The translations under genes were made by a program, and so were the position numbers. Source: Rhodobacter sp. (GTDB taxonomy: Bacteria; Pseudomonadota; Alphaproteobacteria; Rhodobacterales; Rhodobacteraceae). Taken from it: a DNA stretch of 5,028 bases. Of this stretch, positions 1 through 5,028 are shown piece after piece; position 1 is the first letter of the stretch; each line of letters starts with the position of its first letter. The stretch covers positions 1-5,028 of the forward strand of contig DPZQ01000208.1 of the NCBI GenBank assembly GCA_003536295.1. The letters run 5' to 3'. The notes under the pieces were generated by a model that saw nothing but the letters and a program-made list of their open reading frames with translations, was not told the DNA's origin and did no database searches.

Positions 1-834
1 GAGCGCGGCAGTGTCCAACACTTTGATCGGAGTCCCTGCACGTTTTGCGCGCGCTATCAAATCAATCATACGACGCGGATTAGCGTCATGTGCAAAGACC
101 GCAGCGGCACCGCGCGCCGCAAGCGCCAAGCTCTTGCCGCCACCGCCTGCGCAATAGTCTAGCACCCGCATCGCCGCCGTATCAGGCAGCGCCGCAATCA
201 CAGCTTGCGAAGACAGATCTTGTATTTCAATCGAACCAGAAAGATAGGCTTTGGAATTTTGAACTTTTCTTGCATTTTTAGTAATTTCTAAGGCATAATT
301 GACATTATTATTTGCCGTGACTTCTATACCTTCTTCTAAAAGCGAACACTCAACTTCTGTCATTCTGAAGCGGGACTGATTGACCCTGACATAAAGCGGT
401 GCGCGTTTTTGCATGGCCTGCATGATCAGTTCAAAGTCGTCTTTAAGAGCCTCTTTCAAGGAAGAAAAAAGTGTATCAGGACAATCAAACACCACAGCAA
501 GCGGTAAAGTTGCAAGTGCTGGCCCTTGTCCCTCATGAGCAGCAATGGATGCCGGACTATAGCCGAGGCCCGTAAAAATATCAGCCAAATCAGCGCCCTG
601 GGCGATTAAACCGCCCATAATTATACCTCTACCCGTCATTGCACCGCCCAAGGCGGCATAGGATCTTTGGCATCTCAGCCCATCAAACACTAAATCCCTG
701 ATTGCGACACGGTCGCTTGATCCCGCAAAACGATGCCCGCGCGCCCAATTTGTCAGGACCTGTTCAGCCGCTTGGCCAGACAGGATTTTATCGGTGATCT
801 CAATTGCTGAAGCGCAACGTGCTGCCGGTGTCAT
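1..834 (-). CDS. rsmB: RsmB/NOP-family 16S rRNA (cytosine-C5) methyltransferase, 3' end missing
   Basis: The minus frame is open from the ATG at 834-832 to the left edge, giving 278 residues without a stop; the C-terminal part lies outside the window. The protein starts MTPAARCASAIEITDKIL, a helical N-terminal region typical of alphaproteobacterial RsmB-like proteins that lack a classical NusB domain. The central YVRVNQSRF segment (about 149-157) matches the family's 'RVN' region, and IQDLSSQAV (204-212) its 'QD..SQ' region. VLDYCAGGGGKSLALAA (224-240) is SAM-binding motif I, and HDANPRRM (249-256) is motif II with the ribose-binding Asp250. By family knowledge it transfers a methyl group from SAM to a cytosine C5 of 16S rRNA in the cytoplasm. 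The two catalytic cysteines (motifs IV and VI) would lie beyond the edge, so activity and exact target cannot be judged. Start choice is supported by GAAGGA six to seven bases upstream. It follows guaB by 14 bases on the same strand. Another member of the COG0144 family (e.g. RsmF-like) is possible. Confidence 0.9.
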   Translation of the reverse strand, partial: MTPAARCASAIEITDKILSGQAAEQVLTNWARGHRFAGSSDRVAIRDLVFDGLRCQRSYAALGGAMTGRGIIMGGLIAQGADLADIFTGLGYSPASIAAHEGQGPALATLPLAVVFDCPDTLFSSLKEALKDDFELIMQAMQKRAPLYVRVNQSRFRMTEVECSLLEEGIEVTANNNVNYALEITKNARKVQNSKAYLSGSIEIQDLSSQAVIAALPDTAAMRVLDYCAGGGGKSLALAARGAAAVFAHDANPRRMIDLIARAKRAGTPIKVLDTAAL

Positions 835-839
835 GGGCG

Positions 840-846
840 TTCCTTC
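840..846 (-). promoter_or_regulatory. Ribosome binding site of rsmB
   Basis: On the minus strand GAAGGAA sits just before the ATG at 834, with the AAGGA core ending six bases upstream of the start. It lies wholly in the 14-base gap behind the guaB stop codon. This fixes the methyltransferase start and implies independent initiation on a shared transcript, not stop-start coupling. Confidence 0.7.
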
Positions 847-848
847 GC

Positions 849-2297
849 TTACATAACCCTATAATTTGGGCTTTCACGGGTAATTTGCACATCATGCACA
901 TGGCTTTCTTTTAGGCCCGCACCTGTAATTTTCACAAATTCACAGCCCTGGCGCATGGATTCCACAGTTGGGTGGCCCGTATATCCCATTGCCGCACGCA
1001 ATCCACCCACTAATTGATGCACCACCGCCGCAGCCGAACCTTTATAAGGAACTTGCCCTTCAATACCTTCGGGAACCAATTTATCTAAGGCCGCGTCTTT
1101 TTGGAAATAGCGATCCGCTGATCCTCGCGCCATCGCCCCGAGAGAGCCCATGCCACGATAAGACTTATAGCTGCGCCCTTGGTACAGGATCACTTCGCCA
1201 GGGCTTTCATCTGTGCCCGCAATCGCCGAACCCACCATCGCGCAAGAGGCTCCAGCCGCAATCGCCTTTGCGAAATCGCCTGAAAACTTAATGCCACCAT
1301 CGGCAATGATTGGAATATCGCCGGCCGCTTTGGCAGCATCCATTATTGCGGTTAATTGCGGCACACCCACCCCGGCGACAATGCGCGTTGTGCAAATTGA
1401 GCCTGGCCCAATACCAACCTTAACAGCATCAGCCCCTGCATCGATCAAAGCGCGTGTGGCGCTATAAGTAGCCACATTGCCGGCAACTACCTGAACTGCA
1501 AAAGAAAAGGCTTTAATGCGCTCGACTGCACGCGCCACCCCTTCGGAATGCCCATGCGCCGTATCAATTACCACCATATCAACCCCCGCCTCAATCAACG
1601 CGATTGAACGTTCATAGCCCGCGTCGCCAACAGTTGTAGCGGCAGCAACCCGAAGGCGGCCCAGCTCATCCTTACAGGCGTTGGGGTTTAGTACGGATTT
1701 TTCGGTATCCTTTAGGGTTAAGAGTCCCGTTAATTTACCTTGCCCATCGGTAATCAATAGCTTTTCAATTCGACGTTCTTTCATCAAAGAAATAGCCATT
1801 TCTCGATCAGCGGGCTCTTGTAAAATTGCAAGATTGGTCGAACTCATCATTACTGAGACGGGCGTGCGCTCGTCCGAGGCGAAGCGCATGTCGCGGTTGG
1901 TTACAATGCCTAAAACCCGCCCTGCCCCATCAACAACGGGAAAGCCGGTTACATTATAGCGTTCTTGTAAAATTTTTGCGTCAGCTAAAGTTTGATCGGG
2001 GGATAACGTGATGGGGCTATAGACTATACCACTTTCAAAACGCTTAACGCGGCGCACTTCGCGGGCCTGCTCGTCGGGGTTTAGGTTGCGGTGAATAACA
2101 CCCATGCCGCCCGCTTGTGCCATTGCAATGGCCATGCGTGCTTCGGTTACCGTATCCATAGCGGAGGACAACAGCGGTATATTTAACCTAATGGATCTGG
2201 TCACAAATGTAGATGTATCAGCGCCAGATGGCAAAACTGAACTGGCTGCTGGCAAGAGCAAAACATCATCAAAGGTTAACGCCTCGCGAATCTCCAT
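849..2297 (-). CDS. guaB: Inosine-5'-monophosphate dehydrogenase
   Basis: IMP dehydrogenase oxidises IMP to XMP with NAD+, the first committed and rate-limiting step of guanine nucleotide synthesis; it is a cytoplasmic homotetramer or octamer. The 482-residue product is full length for the bacterial family. LTFDDVLLLP (7-16) and SSAMDTVTE (44-52) are the family N-terminal barrel motifs. A Bateman module of two CBS domains is inserted at roughly 94-205, where purine nucleotides regulate the enzyme in other bacteria. The barrel resumes with VVIDTAHGH (242-250), GPGSICTTR (297-305) with catalytic Cys302, IADGGIK (331-337, phosphate binding), YRGMGSLGAM (380-389, active-site loop) and DRY (395-397), whose Arg/Tyr belong to the mobile flap that activates water. 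No key residue is missing. The start is supported by AGGAGA six bases upstream. The gene is followed 14 bases later by rsmB on the same strand, suggesting cotranscription. Identification is near certain. Confidence 0.98.
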   Translation of the reverse strand: MEIREALTFDDVLLLPAASSVLPSGADTSTFVTRSIRLNIPLLSSAMDTVTEARMAIAMAQAGGMGVIHRNLNPDEQAREVRRVKRFESGIVYSPITLSPDQTLADAKILQERYNVTGFPVVDGAGRVLGIVTNRDMRFASDERTPVSVMMSSTNLAILQEPADREMAISLMKERRIEKLLITDGQGKLTGLLTLKDTEKSVLNPNACKDELGRLRVAAATTVGDAGYERSIALIEAGVDMVVIDTAHGHSEGVARAVERIKAFSFAVQVVAGNVATYSATRALIDAGADAVKVGIGPGSICTTRIVAGVGVPQLTAIMDAAKAAGDIPIIADGGIKFSGDFAKAIAAGASCAMVGSAIAGTDESPGEVILYQGRSYKSYRGMGSLGAMARGSADRYFQKDAALDKLVPEGIEGQVPYKGSAAAVVHQLVGGLRAAMGYTGHPTVESMRQGCEFVKITGAGLKESHVHDVQITRESPNYRVM

Positions 2298-2303
2298 GTT
2301 TCA

Positions 2304-2309
2304 TCTCCT
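2304..2309 (-). promoter_or_regulatory. Ribosome binding site of guaB
   Basis: AGGAGA on the minus strand, six bases upstream of the ATG at 2297. This is the strongest Shine-Dalgarno sequence in the window, consistent with a well-expressed housekeeping gene, and it confirms the guaB start. Confidence 0.8.
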
Positions 2310-2331
2310 ATGGATAAATGAAGGGGTTCGT

Positions 2332-2360
2332 TTGACAGTTTCCCTTTTCACGACTTTAAA
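2332..2360 (+). promoter_or_regulatory. Consensus-like sigma-70 promoter on the plus strand, antisense to the dioxygenase gene
   Basis: TTGACA (2332-2337, all six consensus bases) is followed by a 17-base spacer and TTTAAA (2355-2360, four of six bases of TATAAT). It lies in the 94-base gap between the dioxygenase gene and guaB but points right, into the 3' end of the minus-strand dioxygenase gene. No plus-strand gene begins nearby, so if active it would make an antisense or non-coding transcript. A chance match is possible, and alphaproteobacterial -10 elements are loosely conserved. Confidence 0.35.
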
Positions 2361-2384
2361 AACGATGCAAGCCCAAATGATCAA
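2355..2384 (-). promoter_or_regulatory. Candidate guaB promoter
   Basis: On the minus strand TTGATC (2384-2379, four of six bases of TTGACA) is followed by an 18-base spacer and TTTAAA (2360-2355, four of six bases). Transcription would begin near 2348, leaving a leader of about 50 bases before the guaB ATG. The gap contains no better match in this direction. The -10 is self-complementary and coincides with the -10 of the opposed plus-strand candidate. Support is by eye only, and guaB could instead be read through from the dioxygenase gene. Confidence 0.35.
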
Positions 2385-2422
2385 AAACAACTTATTGGCG
2401 CAAGATGGGAAACCAATCTTGC
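2383..2422 (-). terminator. Possible terminator-like hairpin at the 3' end of the dioxygenase gene
   Basis: On the minus strand GCAAGAT (2422-2416) pairs with ATCTTGC (2406-2400), a perfect seven-base stem. The nine-base loop can form two further G-C pairs around a three-base tip. The hairpin lies within the last codons of the gene. A run of five T (2387-2383) follows, but only about 13 bases after the stem and beyond the stop codon, which is too far for a standard intrinsic terminator. It could be an imperfect terminator or coincidental pairing in coding sequence. Confidence 0.25.
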
Positions 2423-3180
2423 CGCAAAATCTGGCCCGCGACCATTTCGTGCCCATCAAAAGGCGGCGAGGTGCGGCCCGGGCGCGTCACATAACGCGCG
2501 TCATCCCCAATTAGACGCAGCGAAAAGGCACGGCGTCGGTTTTGGGATATATTGCCCCGCGCGCCGTGGAGAGTACGAAAGTTAAAAGCTACTGCGTCGC
2601 CCGCCTCCATCTCAAATTCGCGAATATTCATGCCTTCGGCGTCAGGATCGGGTACGGCCATATACTTTTCAGGGTCGGGATAGAAGGCGGTGTCCAGCAG
2701 CCAACGTTTGGGTAACACCTCTTTTTCCCACAAATGAGAGCACGCAACACAGCGCAAGCTTGCCTCACGCACCGGATCAAGGGGTGACCAAAAGCTAATG
2801 GTTTGCTGGCCTTCAATAAAATAATATGGACCATCTTGATGCCAAGGCGTAGCTTTGGCAGTACCCGGTTCTTTGACCAACACATGGTCATGAAATAGCT
2901 GTACCCGCTTTGAGCGCATCAACTTGGCTGCCACCTCTACCACGTCGGAATGGGCGATCGTCTCTTGAAACTCGGATATGCGTTGCCAGTTACAATAATC
3001 ATCAAAAAACCGCCCAGCTTCACCCTTGAGTAAATTCTCGGCCGCGTAGGGCCCAGGTTCAGCCATGTTACGTGCAATGCCAGCACGCAGTATCTCAACC
3101 TGCTTGGCAAAAAGTCCTTTGACGAAGACCACACCCTCTTTTTCATAAGTGTCGACCATCTCTTGGCTTATATTTGTCAT
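2392..3180 (-). CDS. PhyH-family (phytanoyl-CoA dioxygenase-like) Fe(II)/2-oxoglutarate oxygenase, substrate unknown
   Basis: I start the gene at the ATG at 3180 (MTNISQEMVDTYEKEG), giving 262 residues. An in-frame TTG at 3192 would add four, but it overlaps the GGGGG ribosome-binding stretch five bases before the ATG. The N-terminus has the family opening (a helix, then GVVFVKGLF). TPWHQDGPYY carries the metal ligands His114 and Asp116; ISFWSPLDPV (128-137) is the usual core strand; the distal ligand His205 is in FRTLHGARGN; and RRRAFSLR (215-222) supplies the arginine expected to bind 2-oxoglutarate. All cofactor residues are thus present. Family members hydroxylate an unactivated carbon using O2 and 2-oxoglutarate, releasing succinate and CO2. 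No signal peptide is seen, so it should be cytosolic. The family is very diverse (lipids, ectoine, small metabolites) and the neighbours, guaB and glk, give no clue to substrate. It lacks the sequence expected of ectoine hydroxylase. Family assignment is firm; specific function is not assigned. Confidence 0.9.
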   Translation of the reverse strand: MTNISQEMVDTYEKEGVVFVKGLFAKQVEILRAGIARNMAEPGPYAAENLLKGEAGRFFDDYCNWQRISEFQETIAHSDVVEVAAKLMRSKRVQLFHDHVLVKEPGTAKATPWHQDGPYYFIEGQQTISFWSPLDPVREASLRCVACSHLWEKEVLPKRWLLDTAFYPDPEKYMAVPDPDAEGMNIREFEMEAGDAVAFNFRTLHGARGNISQNRRRAFSLRLIGDDARYVTRPGRTSPPFDGHEMVAGQILRQDWFPILRQ

Positions 3181-3352
3181 CTCATCCCCCAATTAACTTT
3201 TCCAAAGTACTTGAGCGAAGTGAGTTTGAAAATGCTATTTTTTAGTTAAGTCCAACGAGCACAAGTCTGACTTGATCAAATTGGTAAAAATCCTTATCAG
3301 CAAAAAAGCACACTTGGATTCGCAAATACAGGCCAAATCTCTGGAAAGTTAT
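3181..3352. other. Divergent intergenic region between the dioxygenase gene and glk
   Basis: These 172 bases separate two divergently transcribed genes and should hold both promoters. On the plus side there is a reasonable glk promoter candidate. On the minus side I found no convincing -35/-10 pair for the dioxygenase gene, only its G-rich ribosome binding site (GGGGG, 3190-3186). The region is A+T-rich, with an eight-base palindrome AAGTACTT at 3205-3212. I see no small gene or structured RNA here. In-frame TTG codons extend both flanking genes into this region, but I do not accept them as starts. Confidence 0.6.
3272..3300 (+). promoter_or_regulatory. Candidate glk promoter
   Basis: TTGATC (3272-3277, four of six -35 consensus bases) and TATCAG (3295-3300, four of six -10 bases) are separated by exactly 17 bases. 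Transcription would start near 3307, leaving a leader of about 46 bases before the glk ATG at 3353. The position suits a glk promoter and argues against translation from the TTG at 3272. Its -35 lies in the palindrome TTGATCAA (3272-3279). Visual match only. Confidence 0.35.
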
Positions 3353-4303
3353 ATGAGCAAAGCTACTTACTCTTTAGTTAGTGATATTGGGGGAACCAAT
3401 ACGAGAGTGGCCTTGGCCGATGCGGGACGCTTACTCCCCGAAACAGTTGAGCTTTTTAAAAATAGTAAATTCAGTGGATTTGAATCTATCCTCGAACTTT
3501 ATATTGCGCAAAAAAACATCCAGATTAACGCTCTTTCCATTGCCGTGGCCGGCCCTGTTGCCAAAGACATCGCTTTAATGACCAATCTTGATTGGCGCAT
3601 TGAAGTGGCTAACCTCACCCGTAGCACAGGTGCCAAACAAGTGTTCTTGCTCAATGATCTGCAAGCCCAAGGCCATGCGCTTGGGTATATGGATGACAAA
3701 TCTTTACAGCCTATTTTGGCGCCCCAAAAGGCTGATCAAAACTGCCAAGGTGTCAAGCTTGTGGTTGGTGTTGGTACGGGGTTTAATGCCGCCCCCGTGC
3801 ATGATTTTGGGTCGGAGCGTTCGGTAACAGCGTCGGAATGCGGACATGTCAATTTGCCGCTTTCGAACACTGACGATTATGCGCTCAATGATTTTTTGCA
3901 AAAAAACAATGGTTTTGTCGGAGTGGAAGAGGTGCTGTCGGGCAGAGGGCTTGAGCAACTTTACTCTTTTTCAAACCCAAATAGTCAACATCTTTCTGGT
4001 GCCCAGATTTTGGGGGCTGTGGGCCAGGACCCAGCCGCTGATCACGCGGCCGAGCTTTTCGTGCGGTTTCTAGGGACCGTTGTGGGCAATTTGGCGCTTA
4101 CGCATCTGCCTTTTGGCGGCATTTACCTTTGTGGTGGGGTGGCGCGGGCCTTTTCGCCCTATTTTGGCCCGTTGGGATTTGAAGAAAGCTTTTGTAATAA
4201 AGGCCGCTTTTCGGACTTTATGTTGCAATTTCCTGTGAGCTTAATCACCGATGACTTTGCAGCCCTGACGGGTTCGGCTGCGTATTTGCAGCTCAAGTCC
4301 TAA
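3353..4303 (+). CDS. glk: Glucokinase
   Basis: ATP-dependent glucokinase of the bacterial Glk family (not the ROK family), phosphorylating intracellular glucose to glucose-6-phosphate in the cytoplasm. From the ATG at 3353 the product has 316 residues, close to the 321 of E. coli Glk. SDIGGTNTRVAL (10-21) is the phosphate-1 ATP motif. SIAVAGPV (62-69) and MTNLDW (76-81) are sugar-kinase core motifs. LLNDLQAQ (99-106) carries the likely catalytic base Asp102. GVGTGFNAA (139-147) is the phosphate-2 region, and SECGH (161-165) provides Glu/His residues that contact glucose in the E. coli enzyme. LSGRGLE (195-201) and GGIYLCGGVARAF (255-267, adenosine motif) follow, then the typical ending with KGRFSDF and TGSAAYL. 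I reject an in-frame TTG 27 codons upstream because the family begins just before the DIGGTN motif and GGAAAG precedes the ATG. It is divergent from the dioxygenase gene and its stop overlaps that of the convergent ATPase gene. Confidence 0.95.
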   Translation: MSKATYSLVSDIGGTNTRVALADAGRLLPETVELFKNSKFSGFESILELYIAQKNIQINALSIAVAGPVAKDIALMTNLDWRIEVANLTRSTGAKQVFLLNDLQAQGHALGYMDDKSLQPILAPQKADQNCQGVKLVVGVGTGFNAAPVHDFGSERSVTASECGHVNLPLSNTDDYALNDFLQKNNGFVGVEEVLSGRGLEQLYSFSNPNSQHLSGAQILGAVGQDPAADHAAELFVRFLGTVVGNLALTHLPFGGIYLCGGVARAFSPYFGPLGFEESFCNKGRFSDFMLQFPVSLITDDFAALTGSAAYLQLKS

Positions 4304-5028
4304 GACAAAATATCCATATTTACTGATGGAATGCGCCGTAGGCGGGCCGCATTAATAAGCACAAAGATGGACGAAAGCGCCATCGCACCCGCAGCCAAAA
4401 TGGGTGATAGCTGTGGGCCACCAAAGGGTACCAAGGCGCCTGCGGCAACGGGAATAAGAACCACATTATACCCAAAGGCCCAAGCCAGATTTTGCTTGAT
4501 ATTACGCATGGTTAACCGCGAAATTTTAACTCCATTGATCACAGCTCGTAAATCTCGTGACACCAGTATGATTTGTGCTGCGTCCATCGCAATATCGGTA
4601 CCGGTACCCAACGCTAGCCCCACATCAGCCGCTGCCAGCGCGGGCGCGTCGTTTATCCCGTCACCCACAAAGCCCAAGGCAACCCCTTGCGCTTGCAACT
4701 TGGCGATATATGCTAATTTATCTTGTGGCAATGCCTTAGCCTGAATATCGTCGATCTCAAGCTCCTCCCCGATAGCCCCCGCCACCCCCGCCACATCGCC
4801 CGTCAGCATAAAGGGGCGAATGCCAATAGACTTTAGCAGAACAATTGCAGCCTTTGCCGAAGGCTTTATAGGATCAGCCAATGCAAAAACCACGCACACA
4901 TCGCCGTTTATAGATGCAAAAACAGGGGTTTGAGCCTTTTTTTCATAGGCTTTGGCATGATTTGTATGCGCGCAAAGTGCCTCGGGATCAAAAAGACCAG
5001 CCTGCCCGATCAAAATCTGATCGACCCC
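4300..5028 (-). CDS. copA: Cu(+)-exporting P1B-type ATPase, C-terminal third (5' part missing)
   Basis: The minus frame runs from the right edge to a TAG at 4302-4300 and gives 242 residues; the frame stays open to base 5028, so the start lies outside. An internal TTG at 5013 is not a start. Visible parts: the end of the nucleotide-binding domain (ILIGQAGLF, 5-13), the P-domain with ADPIKPSAK (51-59), MLTGD (74-78) and the hinge motif VGDGINDAPA (121-130). Two membrane helices follow: GYNVVLIPV with Tyr187-Asn188, and MALSSIFV with Met216 and Ser219-Ser220. YN plus M..SS in the last two helices is the P1B-1 signature of Cu(+) selectivity. The protein would be in the inner membrane and pump Cu(+) out of the cytoplasm, for tolerance or cuproenzyme maturation. 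Metal-binding domains, the CPC motif and the DKTGT phosphorylation site lie outside the window. The residue after TGD is Val rather than the common Asn. Ag(+) transport or a FixI/CopA2-type assembly role cannot be excluded. Confidence 0.88.
   Translation of the reverse strand, partial: GVDQILIGQAGLFDPEALCAHTNHAKAYEKKAQTPVFASINGDVCVVFALADPIKPSAKAAIVLLKSIGIRPFMLTGDVAGVAGAIGEELEIDDIQAKALPQDKLAYIAKLQAQGVALGFVGDGINDAPALAAADVGLALGTGTDIAMDAAQIILVSRDLRAVINGVKISRLTMRNIKQNLAWAFGYNVVLIPVAAGALVPFGGPQLSPILAAGAMALSSIFVLINAARLRRIPSVNMDILS

Noticed and set aside
2378..2385. TGATCA here and TTGATCAA at 3272-3279 as a shared regulatory motif
   Set aside because: GATC-centred palindromes this short recur by chance, including inside coding sequence near 5008-5023.
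2298..2391. Purine riboswitch in the guaB leader
   Set aside because: The leader would be about 50 bases with no purine-aptamer stems, and such riboswitches are not expected upstream of guaB in alphaproteobacteria.
968..2514. Several plus-strand open frames of about 60-136 codons opposite guaB and the dioxygenase gene
   Set aside because: They are shadows of well-conserved minus-strand genes, with no recognisable protein features or supporting ribosome binding sites.
3177..3185. Two-codon ORF (ATG AGA TGA) overlapping the dioxygenase start
   Set aside because: The G-rich ribosome binding stretch directly abuts this ATG, so initiation there is implausible; it arises by chance from ATGAGATGA.
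3181..3192. A TTG start giving the dioxygenase four extra residues
   Set aside because: The TTG overlaps the G-rich ribosome binding stretch that serves the ATG at 3180, and no Shine-Dalgarno precedes it.
3205..3221. Palindrome AAGTACTT and an overlapping ACTT/AAGT hairpin in the divergent region as an operator
   Set aside because: The stem is only four bases and the palindrome eight; there is no second copy and no regulator gene nearby to support an operator call.
3272..3352. A TTG start extending glucokinase by 27 residues
   Set aside because: Glk proteins begin shortly before the DIGGTN motif, the extension resembles no domain, and it coincides with a plausible promoter for the gene.
4313..4330. 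TCCAT/ATGGA inverted repeat near the glk-copA junction as a shared terminator
   Set aside because: The stem is five mostly weak pairs, lies inside the ATPase coding region, and has no T-run on either side.
4331..4744. Plus-strand frame of 137 codons opposite the copper ATPase
   Set aside because: It is antisense to conserved P-type ATPase motifs and its composition mirrors the coding bias of the real gene.

Overview
The window looks like an ordinary chromosomal stretch of an alphaproteobacterium, most probably a marine Rhodobacterales-type organism of moderate G+C. This rests on the style of the encoded proteins: a 482-residue GuaB, a NusB-less RsmB-type rRNA methyltransferase directly behind guaB with a DYCAGGGGKSLALAA motif I, a 316-residue Glk, and a PhyH-type dioxygenase of a kind common in marine alphaproteobacteria. 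The lineage is inferred from recalled family resemblance, not from a search.

Layout from left to right: (1) bases 1-834, minus strand, an RsmB/NOP-family RNA cytosine-C5 methyltransferase cut off by the left edge; (2) 849-2297, minus, guaB (IMP dehydrogenase), complete, 14 bases upstream of the methyltransferase, so the pair is probably one guaB-rsmB transcript; (3) 2298-2391, a 94-base gap with the guaB ribosome binding site and candidate promoters on both strands; (4) 2392-3180, minus, a PhyH-family Fe(II)/2-oxoglutarate dioxygenase with an intact HxD...H metal site and unknown substrate; (5) 3181-3352, the divergent intergenic region between the dioxygenase and glk; (6) 3353-4303, plus, glk (glucokinase); (7) 4300-5028, minus, the C-terminal third of a Cu(+)-exporting P1B-type ATPase (copA-like), cut off by the right edge. 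The stop codons of glk and the ATPase overlap.

The genes do not form one pathway. GuaB supplies XMP for guanine nucleotides, the methyltransferase modifies rRNA, Glk feeds glucose into central metabolism, the ATPase exports copper, and the dioxygenase is an orphan oxidative enzyme. Except for guaB-rsmB, neighbours are divergent, convergent or separated by a promoter-sized gap.

Coding density is very high and no gene-free stretch exceeds 172 bases. I see no tRNA, rRNA, CRISPR array, insertion sequence, integrase or toxin-antitoxin pair, and nothing that amounts to an undescribed system. The findings are small-scale: a strong consensus-like promoter facing into the dioxygenase gene from the wrong strand, an overlapping convergent gene end, an AT-rich block inside the methyltransferase, a hairpin at the dioxygenase gene end, and the unassigned dioxygenase itself.
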